This document shows positions 43,436-52,669 of a stretch of 64,000 nucleotides of DNA, piece by piece (positions within the stretch are counted from its first letter, which is position 1; every line of letters begins with the position of its first letter). The notes beneath the pieces are model-generated. The model did no database searches, was not told the DNA's origin, and saw only the letters and a list, made by a program, of their open reading frames with translations. Where the stretch lies: NCBI GenBank assembly GCA_025210525.1, contig JAOARP010000047.1, positions 310,001-374,000 on the forward strand, given 5' to 3'. Source of the DNA: Marinisporobacter sp. (GTDB lineage Bacteria > Bacillota > Clostridia > Peptostreptococcales > Thermotaleaceae). Made by a program: the position numbers and the translations under genes.

Positions 43436-44815
43436 CTACTTCTTAGGCTCTCCTGTCTCAATTGGATTATTCTCTTCATTGCTCCAGCCAATCCATCCAT
43501 CACTAAAAATAGCTATATCCTTTAGTCCAACAACATCTGTATAAGTATATATTTCAGCTACTCTCCATCCACTACCACACATAAACGCTAAATGCTTTGT
43601 TGTATCGATGCCTTGTTTTTCCCAAAGGACAAGGAATTCATTTGCATTTCTCATGGTTTTATCTATATTTCTATAATAATCTAAAGAATAGGAATCTGTT
43701 TTTCCTGCATAACCAAATACAGCACCAGGAACTCTACCTTTTTTATCATGATAAGAATATCCACTTGCTTTACCTATATGCTCATCCCAAGTACGATTGT
43801 CTACTAATGTAAATACATCCGGTGTTTTTAGCCCTGCTTTTGTCTCTTCCATTGTATCGATCACATCTGGATTTCCTGGAATCACTCCACCAAAATCTGT
43901 AACTGCTACGGGCTGATTGCTTGTAGTTTCAAGTTCATATCCAGCCATAGTCCAAGCTGTTGTTCCACCATTTAAAACTCTTACATCCTTAACCCCTATA
44001 TATCTAAGGACTGTAGCTACTCTATAGGCAGCCATAGGTTCTTCTCCTGTAACGATTACTGTATCATCTTTTGTAAAACCATATTTTACAGCAAATTTAG
44101 CAAGAATTTCATCATCTGCTAGCATCCACATCATTGGAGGTTCTGTTGTTGGTGGTTCAATTTCATCTGTATTAATATGAAAAGCTGTAGGAATATGACC
44201 ATTGGCATAAGAAGTTTTTTCTTCTCCCCAGCTTGCTTCAACAATCTTTATATTCTTAGCATTTTCAAAGCTTTCTGGTTTTTTTCCATCAATAATATCC
44301 TTTGTAATAGATGGGGGTACAATCAATTGATAGTTTTCATATTTCTCCATTGGTAAGCTTTCATCATCTGCCCACTGCTTCATATCATACACATATAAGT
44401 TAGCAAATCCTTTTTCCTTTAAATACGTAGCTACTTCCTTTGCATCCGTTCCATTTACATCATATAAAACAATATTTTTTTCTTCTGTTATTCCCTTTGT
44501 GTTAAGTGCTTCCTGTAGAATTTCTTCTTTATTGTCTACTTCAACTTTTAGCCAATTTGCAGAAAAATCTACAGCTCCTTTAATTCTTCCGCCTCTGCTA
44601 ACACCATCTAACTTCCATCCATTAAAAGCATCGTTTAAACGGGTATCTACGATTACCCAAGAATCATCCTTTAATCCTTCTTCAACCTTCTCAGTATCAA
44701 CAATTTTGTATTCTTCTTGCGAACTATTTTTTACTTCTTTTTCCTCTTTACTAGAACATCCTGCTAGACTAAAAATAACCATTATCGCTAATATAACGAC
44801 AAACGTTTTCTTCAT
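43436..44815 (-). CDS. Lipoprotein with three rhodanese domains
   Basis: 459 residues from ATG 44815 (GAGGAG upstream; the GTG at 44827 overlaps that site). Lipobox IFSLAGC at about 20. Three rhodanese modules follow: about 45-160 (VIVDTRLND ... IVLYDVNG), 165-300 (DTVIVTGEEPMAAYRVATVLRYIG) and 315-455 (FTLVDNRTWDEH ... LAFMCGSGWRVAEIY). Only the third keeps the catalytic Cys (CGSGWR); the first has D-V-N-G-T and the second E-E-P-M in its place. It probably transfers sulfur from thiosulfate or 3-mercaptopyruvate at the outer face of the membrane. Confidence 0.88.
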   Translation of the reverse strand: MKKTFVVILAIMVIFSLAGCSSKEEKEVKNSSQEEYKIVDTEKVEEGLKDDSWVIVDTRLNDAFNGWKLDGVSRGGRIKGAVDFSANWLKVEVDNKEEILQEALNTKGITEEKNIVLYDVNGTDAKEVATYLKEKGFANLYVYDMKQWADDESLPMEKYENYQLIVPPSITKDIIDGKKPESFENAKNIKIVEASWGEEKTSYANGHIPTAFHINTDEIEPPTTEPPMMWMLADDEILAKFAVKYGFTKDDTVIVTGEEPMAAYRVATVLRYIGVKDVRVLNGGTTAWTMAGYELETTSNQPVAVTDFGGVIPGNPDVIDTMEETKAGLKTPDVFTLVDNRTWDEHIGKASGYSYHDKKGRVPGAVFGYAGKTDSYSLDYYRNIDKTMRNANEFLVLWEKQGIDTTKHLAFMCGSGWRVAEIYTYTDVVGLKDIAIFSDGWIGWSNEENNPIETGEPKK

Positions 44816-45018
44816 ATACTTGTCCACTCCTCTAATTGTTTTTTGGAGTAGTATATCATTATAAAGAAGTCCATGTAAAGCATTATAAATTCTTTCTATA
44901 ATAAAAAAAATTATATAAAAATTTCTTTGTATTTATAATAAATATCATCATAAGATAAAAAATCTTTCTCTCAACTTTCAGCATCATTAAAAGAATCAAA
45001 TAATTTTATCCCTTTAAT

Positions 45019-45579
45019 TTATTCTGTCTTACAATTAAATACAAATGCTGGAGGAATATTTCTAAATTCATAGGTAATATGAATATCTTTGAAAAATTTT
45101 TTTATCAGATTTCTTTTTAATAAAGTATACTGAAATGTAATAAATTGCCCATCTTTTTTCAATAGTTTTAACGTATTTGTTAAGATGTCATTTGATAGTT
45201 CTTCTGAAAAAGCTGCAAAGGGCAATCCTGAAACAATATAATCTACCTCTTTAAAACCAAATAATCTTATATACTCATTTGCTTTTTCTGCCGAATCATG
45301 AATAATATAAACATTTTCAATATGATCATATTTCAATTTTAATAAATCATATAAATCGTCATTTAATTCCATTACGACCAAAACCGTATCGTTTCTCTTT
45401 CTCTTGATCAATTCTTCTGTAAAAACTCCTGTACCTGGACCATATTCCACAATACATTTAGCGTTTTCAAAATCTATTTTTCCCATCATTTTATTTGCAA
45501 GAGCTTTAGAGCTAGGGCAAATGGCACCAATCATTCTAGGATACTTTATATAATTTTTTATAAAAGAAACTGCTTCCAT
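45019..45579 (-). CDS. SAM-dependent methyltransferase (KsgA/PmtA-like)
   Basis: 186 residues. MIGAICPSSKALANKM, then VEYGPGTGVFTEEL (SAM motif I), LVVMELNDDLYDLL (acidic residue of strand 2), and DYIVSGLPFAAF in place of the N-P-P-Y-type motif. This is the layout of bacterial phospholipid N-methyltransferase-like proteins derived from rRNA dimethylases. Probably acts on a membrane lipid or hydrophobic molecule. Its promoter (45628-45682) has three TTAAGA boxes shared with other genes near the two-component system, so it looks like a regulon member. Confidence 0.82.
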   Translation of the reverse strand: MEAVSFIKNYIKYPRMIGAICPSSKALANKMMGKIDFENAKCIVEYGPGTGVFTEELIKRKRNDTVLVVMELNDDLYDLLKLKYDHIENVYIIHDSAEKANEYIRLFGFKEVDYIVSGLPFAAFSEELSNDILTNTLKLLKKDGQFITFQYTLLKRNLIKKFFKDIHITYEFRNIPPAFVFNCKTE

Positions 45580-45627
45580 TCTATAATCCTCCCTTTCATT
45601 TCATTGACAACTTTTACTATATGGAGA

Positions 45628-45682
45628 ATTATAGAATAAATATCTTAATAAAAGCCCTGCTAAAGTCTTAATATTTTCTTAA
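45628..45682 (-). promoter_or_regulatory. TTAAGA-box promoter A (methyltransferase)
   Basis: Minus strand: TTAAGA boxes at 45682-45677, 45671-45666 and 45648-45643, then TATAAT at 45633-45628. Box starts are 11 and 23 bp apart, and the last box starts 15 bp before the -10. No good -35 exists, which suggests activator-dependent transcription. Confidence 0.75.
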
Positions 45683-45697
45683 AATATCATTAACGAT

Positions 45698-47215
45698 TTA
45701 ACACTTAAAACTGACAAAAAAACTTATATCTTCTTTCTCGCATGTAGCCCAAATATTTCCTTCTTGTATTTCTACAATATTTTTCGCTATAGCTAGTCCA
45801 AGACCCGTTCCTTCATCCTCTGATGTCCTAGATTTATCTCCTTTATAAAACCTTTCAAATAGATAAGGAATTTCTTCTTCAGGGATATTTTTACCTTTAT
45901 TCTGAATACAAACGACTCCATAATGATCATCTTTATAAATACTTATTTTAATTTTCCCTGGTTTAAAGCTATATTTCACTGCATTCATCAATAAATTTTC
46001 AAATACTCTCACCATTTTATCCGGATCTATTAAAATATTTATTTTTTCTTCTATTATCTTTTTTTCTAATTGAAGGTTATTCTCTTCAAAAATAGGTACA
46101 AACTCTTCTATTAACTGCTCTAAAAATTCATTGAGGTTTACATCTCTTTTATTTAATTCTATTCCTTTATTAGCTACCTTTGTATATTCAAATAGATCAT
46201 CTATAAGGATTTTTAATTTCTCAGATTTATAAAAAGCAATACGAATATACTCATCTAGATCTTCTTCACTCTTATAGCTTTTCTCTTTTATTAACCCTAA
46301 ATATCCTATAATAGACGTAAGCGGTGTCCTTAAGTCATGAGATACATTGGTAATCAGTTCATTTTTTGTAGCTTCTGCTCTTCTTTCTTCTTCTATTTTC
46401 TTCTTTAGGGATTTACTCATATAATTGATATTTTGAGCAAGTAGGGCTAATTCGTCTTCCCCTTTTTTAACGATTCTAAAATCTAAATTTCCCTTTGAAA
46501 TCTCCATGAGACCATCTGATAATTCTCGAATGTATTGTACTTTTCTTTTGGCTAAAATGAAAAATAAATATAATAAAAAAATTACAGATATGATAATCAT
46601 AGTAGGAGCAATAACATCTATATCATCATAAAAATATTTAATTTCTCCATCAGGTACCCCCTTCAAAATAATATAACTCCTCTGGTCTTTAAAGTTTATT
46701 GGATAAATAAATACTTGCTCCTGTATAGACTCACTCCATTTCCAATATTGTGAATCTTCATACCTGTTTTCATTAACATTTTTAATAACATTATATAGAT
46801 CTACTTGTATTTCATCCCCATTATTTGTTCTGTAATTCACTTTTCCATCTAAATCTGTAATCAGTATTTTTACATGCCCCCTAGCATATTCATCTATTAT
46901 CTTTTGTATATTTTCTTTATCTTGAATGCTATATTCCTGCTTTGATATTTTGCTTACTAATGATTCTACAGTCCTCTGCATATTTTGTGTACCCTCACTA
47001 TAATTTATATAAGGGTGAATTTGAAAAATCCCAATAACACCTATAGATGTAAAAAAGAATACGCCGCTAATCAATATACATATTATAAAGGTTCCAATGA
47101 GTTCTAATCGAATATTACTTGTAATCTTTTTCTTCATTAGCTTATATATATGAATACTCTTCTTCACAAGATTCATCAACATCTTTATATCTATCTTTTT
47201 TAGCTTATCTTTCAA
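45698..47215 (-). CDS. Sensor histidine kinase (HAMP-HisKA-HATPase)
   Basis: 505 residues. Helix 1 (LIGTFIICILISGVFFFTSI, about 38-57), extracellular sensor (about 60-205), helix 2 (APTMIIISVIFLLYLFFIL), HAMP, phospho-His in ITNVSHDLRTPLTSIIGYLGLI, N-box VFENLLMNAVKYSFKPG, G-boxes and EGTGLGLAIAKNIV. Overlaps the response-regulator gene by 11 bp. The class (OmpR partner, extracellular loop of 145 residues) covers envelope-stress and glycopeptide-type sensors such as VanS. Signal unknown. Confidence 0.93.
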   Translation of the reverse strand: MKDKLKKIDIKMLMNLVKKSIHIYKLMKKKITSNIRLELIGTFIICILISGVFFFTSIGVIGIFQIHPYINYSEGTQNMQRTVESLVSKISKQEYSIQDKENIQKIIDEYARGHVKILITDLDGKVNYRTNNGDEIQVDLYNVIKNVNENRYEDSQYWKWSESIQEQVFIYPINFKDQRSYIILKGVPDGEIKYFYDDIDVIAPTMIIISVIFLLYLFFILAKRKVQYIRELSDGLMEISKGNLDFRIVKKGEDELALLAQNINYMSKSLKKKIEEERRAEATKNELITNVSHDLRTPLTSIIGYLGLIKEKSYKSEEDLDEYIRIAFYKSEKLKILIDDLFEYTKVANKGIELNKRDVNLNEFLEQLIEEFVPIFEENNLQLEKKIIEEKINILIDPDKMVRVFENLLMNAVKYSFKPGKIKISIYKDDHYGVVCIQNKGKNIPEEEIPYLFERFYKGDKSRTSEDEGTGLGLAIAKNIVEIQEGNIWATCEKEDISFFVSFKC

Positions 47216-47900
47216 CTTTATATCCCACTCCCCATACAGTTTTTATGAACTTGGGCTTCCTTGGATTTTCTTCAATCTTTTCTCTTATTTTTCGAATATG
47301 CACCATTACCGTATTATTTGCATCATGAAAAGCTTCTTTCCATACTCGTTCATAAATCTTTTCTATACTAAATACGATTCCCCTATTTCTTGCTAAAAGC
47401 TCTAGTATCTCAAATTCTGTAGGAGTAAGCTTTATATTTTCCCCTCTTACTTTTACTTCATGGGTATCTATGTGAATGCTTAATTCATCTATTTCAATGA
47501 TAGAATCACTCTCTGCTTTTTTTGTATTCAATTTTATATATCTTCTCAATTGAGATTTTACTCTCGCAACTAATTCTAATGGATTAAAAGGTTTTGTCAT
47601 ATAATCATCTGCCCCAGTAGTCAATCCCATAATCTTGTCCATATCTTCACTTTTTGCTGAAAGCATAATAATAGGCATATTTTTTCCCTCTCGGATTTTC
47701 ATACAAACCTTTATTCCATCTATTTTTGGCATCATAATATCTAATATAATCAAGTGAACTTCTTGATTTTCTAAAATTTTTAGAGCTTCTTCTCCATTAG
47801 AAGCTAAGATTATAGTATATCCTTCGTTTTCTAAGTAAATCTTTATTAAATTTCTAATCTCTTTTTCATCATCTACAACGAGAATATTTTCCTTGCTCAT
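47205..47900 (-). CDS. OmpR/PhoB-family response regulator
   Basis: 231 residues. Receiver: DDEKEIRN, phospho-Asp in LIILDIMMPKIDG (about 52), Ser in IIMLSAKSED, Lys in DDYMTKPFNP. C-terminal winged helix: LTPTEFEILELLARNRG, MVHIRKIREKIE, VWGVGYKVE. OmpR-type proteins bind tandem repeats spaced 10-11 bp; TTAAGA repeats with that spacing occur before four nearby genes and, in a looser form (TTAACG/TTAAGA, 10 bp apart), upstream of this gene near 47955-47970. Likely master of that small regulon. Confidence 0.93.
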   Translation of the reverse strand: MSKENILVVDDEKEIRNLIKIYLENEGYTIILASNGEEALKILENQEVHLIILDIMMPKIDGIKVCMKIREGKNMPIIMLSAKSEDMDKIMGLTTGADDYMTKPFNPLELVARVKSQLRRYIKLNTKKAESDSIIEIDELSIHIDTHEVKVRGENIKLTPTEFEILELLARNRGIVFSIEKIYERVWKEAFHDANNTVMVHIRKIREKIEENPRKPKFIKTVWGVGYKVER

Positions 47901-48037
47901 TTAATCTCCCTCCTATTTTATCTACTATCAGTATACCTAAATTTCATAAGACTTTCTTAAAAATCGTTAAAAAATCCGTAGCTCCACTACAGATCTTTTA
48001 GCATATTGAATACTATCATAGTATTCTAAAATTATTT

Positions 48038-48682
48038 TCATTTATTATTATTTCTTTCTAAAAGTTCATTCACAATTTCAAGATACTCTTCATAAGAATT
48101 TGCACCTGCCACATGTGTCTTTAATATATTTCCTTGCTGATCTATAAATATAGATGCAGGAACATAATCAAATTTATTAACGATTTCATCTAGCAATGCC
48201 TGATCTGGAATCAGATTAACATATGTTACACCCGTTTTCTTAATAAGATTTTCAGCTTCTTTTTTATTTTCATCTTTTTTAACATCTGCAATAATTCCTA
48301 CAAGATTCACATCTTTTTTAGAAATTTCTTTAGACAGTTTTTCTAAATCTGGCATTTCCTTGATACATGGACCACAAAAAGTTCCCCATATATTAACCAT
48401 TGTCAGCTTGTGCTCTTTAAATAATTTTTCTGTTATCTCATTTCCATCCATATCTTTTGCCTTGAATGCTGGAACCGTTTTATCTTCAAGTGGATTTGTT
48501 GCTAACTCCTCAGCCCTTTCTTCTAAATTAACAAACTCATCTTTGTTCATAAAATGACGCTTATAAAATCCATCTCCATCTAAAGAAACAGTTCCATCAG
48601 GATGAACATCTATAAATATAAAACCCATTACCCCTAATAATATAACCCCTATTATTAATCCCATTTTTGTTTTCTTTTTCAT
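48038..48682 (-). CDS. TlpA/ResA-like membrane-anchored thioredoxin
   Basis: 214 residues. Signal anchor (KMGLIIGVILLGVMGFIFIDV), then a thioredoxin fold from about residue 70: VPAFKAKDMDGNEI, active site WGTFCGPCIKEMPDL (C-x-x-C), cis-Pro in FDYVPASIFIDQQGN. It works outside the membrane, reducing or oxidising protein disulfides; relatives serve cytochrome c maturation, sporulation or oxidative stress. It carries promoter B of the TTAAGA set upstream. Confidence 0.9.
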   Translation of the reverse strand: MKKKTKMGLIIGVILLGVMGFIFIDVHPDGTVSLDGDGFYKRHFMNKDEFVNLEERAEELATNPLEDKTVPAFKAKDMDGNEITEKLFKEHKLTMVNIWGTFCGPCIKEMPDLEKLSKEISKKDVNLVGIIADVKKDENKKEAENLIKKTGVTYVNLIPDQALLDEIVNKFDYVPASIFIDQQGNILKTHVAGANSYEEYLEIVNELLERNNNK

Positions 48683-49265
48683 TTTTCATTCTCCTTTATT
48701 TTAATATTTTACCCCTTAATCTTTTTCACACAAGTTTCCCTCGCCCTTGTGACTTAGCCCTGTTCTGTATCATTCAGAATTTATATATAAAAATTATAAA
48801 ATAGATATCTTAATAAAAACTTTTGTTAAATCTTAAGATTTTCTTAGGATTATTATTGTTATGACTTATATTTCGTTTATGATGCTCCACGGACATATGT
48901 GGTTTCAGGAATCTGAATACATCGAAAAACAGTCTTTACATTTGGCGCTAAATCTTTTGTGAACCCTCTTTGCTTCAAACCATCTATGACAATTGAAACC
49001 ATTTCAACCAAATAAAATATCCTGTTTTAGTAATTTTATGTTAGAAACAGATTATATATGTGCAATTAATGTCAAAAAAGGTTGATTTTTCTGAATTTTG
49101 GTAATGATATAGAATTATATTCTTCATTTCTAATTAATTCTCTTAATATCCAATTGTAAAAATATTCAAAATACCAAAATAAGGAGTGATGCATATTATA
49201 TTAAATCATTTACTCTTTGTCCCTTTTTCAATGATTAACGCTTAATCTAAAAGGAGGATTGTTTT
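48683..49265. other. Gene-free stretch holding promoter B and a short coding relic
   Basis: About 580 bp. The left part holds the leader of the TlpA gene and promoter B (48793-48847). On the minus strand 48885-49013 a frame of about 42 codons reads EMVSIVIDGLKQRGFTKDLAP then VKTVFRCIQIPETTYVRGAS and stops. It looks protein-like but has no start; probably the tail of a deleted gene that I cannot name. The right part leads to the broken chemoreceptor (AAAGGAGG before its ATG). Confidence 0.45.
48793..48847 (-). promoter_or_regulatory. TTAAGA-box promoter B (TlpA)
   Basis: Minus strand: CTAAGA (48847-48842), TTAAGA (48836-48831), TTAAGA (48813-48808) and TATAAT (48798-48793). Spacing 11, 23 and 15 bp, identical to promoter A. 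Confidence 0.75.
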
Positions 49266-50644
49266 ATGGAAACAAAGAAAACAGGTATGAGTATCTTAAA
49301 TAAAACTTTCATTGCAATTTCAATTGCCGTAAGTATTCCTTTGTTAATTTCTTTCTACATGTCTTACAATAAAATGAAAGGTGAATTATCACAATCAGCC
49401 CAAATACAAATTAAAAGCTCTATAACATATTCAAAAGGATTATTATATGAACTTGACCACATGGCAAAAGAAGGCGTTATCTCTCTTGAAGAAGCACAAG
49501 AAAGAGCTAGACTTACCATACTAGGTCCTAAAAATGCCGAAGGATTGAGAGATATGACTCAGTCTAAAGTTGGATCTAACCCTAGAGGCTACATCTATGC
49601 ACTTACTAAAGATGGAGACAGGGTCATGCATCCTTATAAAGAAGGTGTAAATATAATACAAGAATATGCTTCATTAGGAAATTTAGGTGCAGCTTTAGCT
49701 AGTGAAAAATATTTTGGAAAAGTTTATGAATATGAATGGACGAATCCCAAAACTAAAGAATCTTTCATGGCATATGATTACGCAGAATACTTTGAACCTT
49801 GGGGATGGATTGTTAGATCAGGTGTTCCTTCATTTGTAATATACGGGGATAAATTGAATAGTTTGAAAATGTTTTATATTATTAATTATATTAATCTCAA
49901 TTATTTTTATCAGCTCTAATATACTTCATAAATTCATATTTAGAAAAATTAAAATTCTTAAAGAAGCTATGCAAAAAGCTAAAGATGGTAATTTAACTTA
50001 TGAAGTAAATGCTCATAATGCTCACAACAACATCAATAGTAGTGGCAAAAGGAGTATATGATTTGTCAGAAAAATCAAAGTCAATCGGAAATATTGTTGG
50101 TACTATCAATTCTATTGCTGAGCAAACTAATTTGTTATCATTAAATGCTGCCATTGAGGCAGCAAGAGCTGGAGAAGCTGGTAAAGGCTTTGCTGTAGTA
50201 GCTCAAGAAGTTGGAAAGCTAGCTGAACAATCAACAAATACTACTCAAGAGGTTGAGAATATTTTAAAAGAAATCATACTAGTTATCGATCAAACTCAAG
50301 AAACAATCACTAATACAGGTTCAATTGTTAATGAAGTTGATTCTTCATTAGAAGAAACCATGAAATCATTCGAACAAATGAGCTCCATTTCAAATAGTGT
50401 TATTGACAAAGTAAAATTACTTAATGATGATATGCAACAAATAGAGACAAGTAAAAATAAAGTTCTATTAGCAATAAAAAATATCTCTTCAGTAACAGAA
50501 GAATCAGCTGCAATTGTCCAACAGCTAAACGCATCTTCTCAAGAACAAAATTCTATGATAGAAGAAATTTCTAATTCTATGAAAGGTATAGATATAAAAA
50601 CAAAAGATTTATCTACTATGATGAACACTTTTAAAATTGAGTAG
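49266..50644 (+). pseudogene. Chemoreceptor broken by a frameshift and an internal deletion
   Basis: The first frame (49266-49919, RBS AAAGGAGG) encodes a membrane helix and a single-Cache domain (TYSKGLLYELDHMAKEGV; VMHPYKEGVNI; WGWIVRSGV). A frameshift near 49870 throws out helix 2; the shifted frame continues LLIILISIIFISSNIL and HAMP-like AMQKAKDGNLTYEV up to about 50015. A second break follows, and the last frame (50009-50644) starts inside the signalling domain ([33 protein letters not shown]). About 100-150 residues of HAMP and adjacent coiled coil are missing. The C-terminal piece alone lacks a sensor. Confidence 0.85.
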
Positions 50645-50779
50645 TATAATATTTTTTACTCTATTTTAACTCATATTTCGCATAACTATTTTTTCCAAAA
50701 CATCAATTTATTTTCTGTATAATTTTCACACAAACTATCTTATGATACAATCCATCACTGTAGCCATTGAAAATACACA

Positions 50780-51068
50780 AAAAAAGGAATTCCATGCAAA
50801 TTTGTAGCTTGTTATTCATCAAAATTAAAAACGACTAAACAAAAAACTATCGTGAAAAATGTGATAAAAGCAAAACTCAACTGAATAAATTTGTAAAGCC
50901 ATATAAGAAACGTGAATATGCATGTGAAGAGATGCTAAGGGAATACAAGACACAAAGTAGTGTGGAAAAAAAGGCATATATTTCAAAAGATGCTTAATGA
51001 TAGTCAAATAAAAATCATTAGATATTTAGGTTTAGAAGAGAACATTTTTATAGAAAAAGTTCTTTGAT
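50780..51068 (+). pseudogene. Transposase scar (IS1634-like)
   Basis: All frames are interrupted, but one reads KFVKPYKKREYACEEMLREY then KTQSSVEKKAYIFQKML. Y-K-x-Q-x-x-V-E-K is the pattern around the final catalytic Glu of IS1634-type DDE transposases. No ends were found. Assignment is tentative. Confidence 0.4.
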
Positions 51069-51097
51069 AACAGGAATAGCAAAATGCTATTCCTGTT
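51069..51097. terminator. Hairpin terminator left of the small membrane protein gene
   Basis: AACAGGAATAGC (51069-51080), loop AAAAT, GCTATTCCTGTT (51086-51097): 12 bp perfect, with TATTTTC following on the plus strand. Also lies 3' of the gene at 51126. Confidence 0.8.
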
Positions 51098-51125
51098 TAT
51101 TTTCATCCCAATACCTTTTAAATGA

Positions 51126-51482
51126 TTAATTCCAAAATATAAATTGGAATGTAATTATAAACCAATAGATTAAAAAAGAAATACTCAGCATTACAAAATA
51201 TGCAGACTCTTTTTTGAAGAACTTCTTTGCAAGCTGTCCTATTATAATCCCTATACATCCATCTATTAATACTGCTAACGGTATAAAATAATATTCAGAA
51301 GGATTTCTAGAAGTTAATATTCCTTCATAAAACATGATAGAAGGATAAATATGAACGATATCATATATATGTGCACTACCTAATAAAGCAATAGAACCTA
51401 TATTAAATATACTAGATAAAAGAGCAAAAAATATGAAACCAAACCTCTTTTTATAAATAAAATCATTTATTTTGTTTTTCAA
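51126..51482 (-). CDS. Small four-helix membrane protein, unknown
   Basis: 118 residues from a TTG at 51482, with AAAGGAGATG 8 nt upstream. Hydrophobic helices: FGFIFFALLSSIFNIGSIALL, YFIPLAVLIDGCIGIIIGQL and YFVMLSISFLIYWFIITFQFIF, plus a possible fourth. It is the only intact gene behind promoter C and the wrecked ECF sigma/anti-sigma pair, and probably was the third gene of that operon. No family recognised. Confidence 0.75.
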   Translation of the reverse strand: MKNKINDFIYKKRFGFIFFALLSSIFNIGSIALLGSAHIYDIVHIYPSIMFYEGILTSRNPSEYYFIPLAVLIDGCIGIIIGQLAKKFFKKESAYFVMLSISFLIYWFIITFQFIFWN

Positions 51483-51504
51483 AATAACATCTCCTTTAGT
51501 ATTT

Positions 51505-52062
51505 ATCTATTATTACACCAAAACTTGAAGCTTTAATAGCTTTCAAATTTTTAAGTTCTTTTAATGATTCTTTATCCCTTGTAACTACAACACCTATTAT
51601 TTTTAAATTTTCTTTTGTAATAGTATCATTTTTATCCTTTAAATTTAAAAAAATTCCAGAGAATTCTAAGCTATACTTTCCTTTAAGATCTTCCCCTGTT
51701 TCACATCAACTATTTCTGCTATTTCTTTATAGGATAAATCTAAACCATACTTTAACAATAATAAATTTTTTGATACATTTGATAAGGATTCTAGTATTTC
51801 TTTGATATACTTCGATTCTTCTTTTTTAATGAAAAAATCTCCCATATCCTCGTCTTCTATAATTCTATTCATAAAATATTCTTGATCAATGCTTATTTCG
51901 GGATGTTTTTTTTCTTTTCTGCATAAATCATAATATTGATTAATAGATACCCTAAACAACCAGCTAGATATATTGGAATGATCCAATTTTTAATAAATAT
52001 CCATATATGATTTTCATTTTATCTTGATACAATTTAGTTATTAATTTGTTTTTCATTAAGCC
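51505..52062 (-). pseudogene. ECF sigma factor and anti-sigma factor remnants fused by deletions
   Basis: From ATG near 52062 (AAGGGGGG upstream) the frame encodes KNKLITKLYQDKMKIIYGYLLKIG, the start of an ECF sigma region 2, then hits a TAG after about 30 codons. The next frame (51666-51986) reads SSWLFRVSINQYYDLCRKEKK (region 2 end) and LLKYGLDLSYKEIAEIVDVKQG (region 4 HTH), then stops before its normal end. A third frame continues GEDLKGKYSLEFSGIFLNLKD and ENLKIIGVVVTRDKESLKEL, which resembles the C-terminal domain of sigma-regulator (anti-sigma) proteins, ending at about 51505. The sigma region 2.2-2.3, the region 4 tail and most of the anti-sigma protein are missing. Confidence 0.7.
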
Positions 52063-52306
52063 CCCCTTAAAGTTAATGTAGAAAGATACGCAAGATTTTA
52101 AGTAAGCAATATAAATTTTCATAAAACGCAAAGTTATTCCCTCTATATTTGATAAAAATAACTTCTTGTAAATATAACGATTTTACATAAAAAAAGTATA
52201 CAATTCTCGTAAAAAATATTATTATGTTTACTTTCATATTTTCTTTATCATATTTTATAAAGGTTCCCCCTCATATTATTTTCGTATTATCTAAAGATCT
52301 ATAATA

Positions 52307-52361
52307 ATTGTAAAATAGGTATCTTAACAAAAAGGTAAAAAAATCCTTAATATTTTCTTAG
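52307..52361 (-). promoter_or_regulatory. TTAAGA-box promoter C (ECF remnant operon)
   Basis: Minus strand: CTAAGA (52361-52356), TTAAGG (52350-52345), TTAAGA (52327-52322) and TACAAT (52312-52307); spacing 11, 23 and 15 bp, as in promoters A and B. Confidence 0.7.
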
Positions 52362-52584
52362 AATAGAAAGCCCTATAGGAAAGCTACAGATTAAAACATA
52401 TGATTATAGATGGTTTATCATTTAATTCCTTGTTCGATTTTACTTTATTTATGCCATCAATAATTATAAGTAGATCCATCACATTATGGAACATTCAAAT
52501 TCTTTTTTAAAATCATAAATTTTGAAAGAACTATTTCAATGGCTCAGTACTAACTAAAATTTTATGAACAGGCTTCTTTGAAAA

Positions 52585-52640
52585 ATAGTTGAAAGCCCAA
52601 CTATTTTTTTGTATAATATAATTAGTTGAAAGTCCAACTA
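52585..52640 (+). promoter_or_regulatory. Two-operator MarR promoter of the threonine aldolase operon
   Basis: Palindromes ATAGTTG-N6-CAACTAT (52585-52604) and TAGTTG-N6-CAACTA (52623-52640), centres 37 bp apart. TTGAAA (52589-52594) and TATAAT (52612-52617) with a 17-bp spacer form the promoter: one operator covers the -35, the other lies just after the -10. Same geometry as 9311-9361, with a slightly different arm sequence. Confidence 0.82.
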
Positions 52641-52669
52641 TATAAAAATAATGACCAAGGGGGATTCCA

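Larger units (their letters stand above)
52063..52669. other. Long intergenic region with two unrelated promoters
   Basis: About 600 bp with no gene. From left to right: leader of the sigma remnant, promoter C of the TTAAGA set reading left (52307-52361), an AT-rich stretch with no supported ORF (52370-52560), and the two-operator MarR promoter reading right (52585-52640). Confidence 0.5.

Noticed and set aside
48885-49013. Complete small gene on the minus strand
   Set aside because: The frame is protein-like but has no start codon with a ribosome site and opens from noncoding sequence; treated as a relic.
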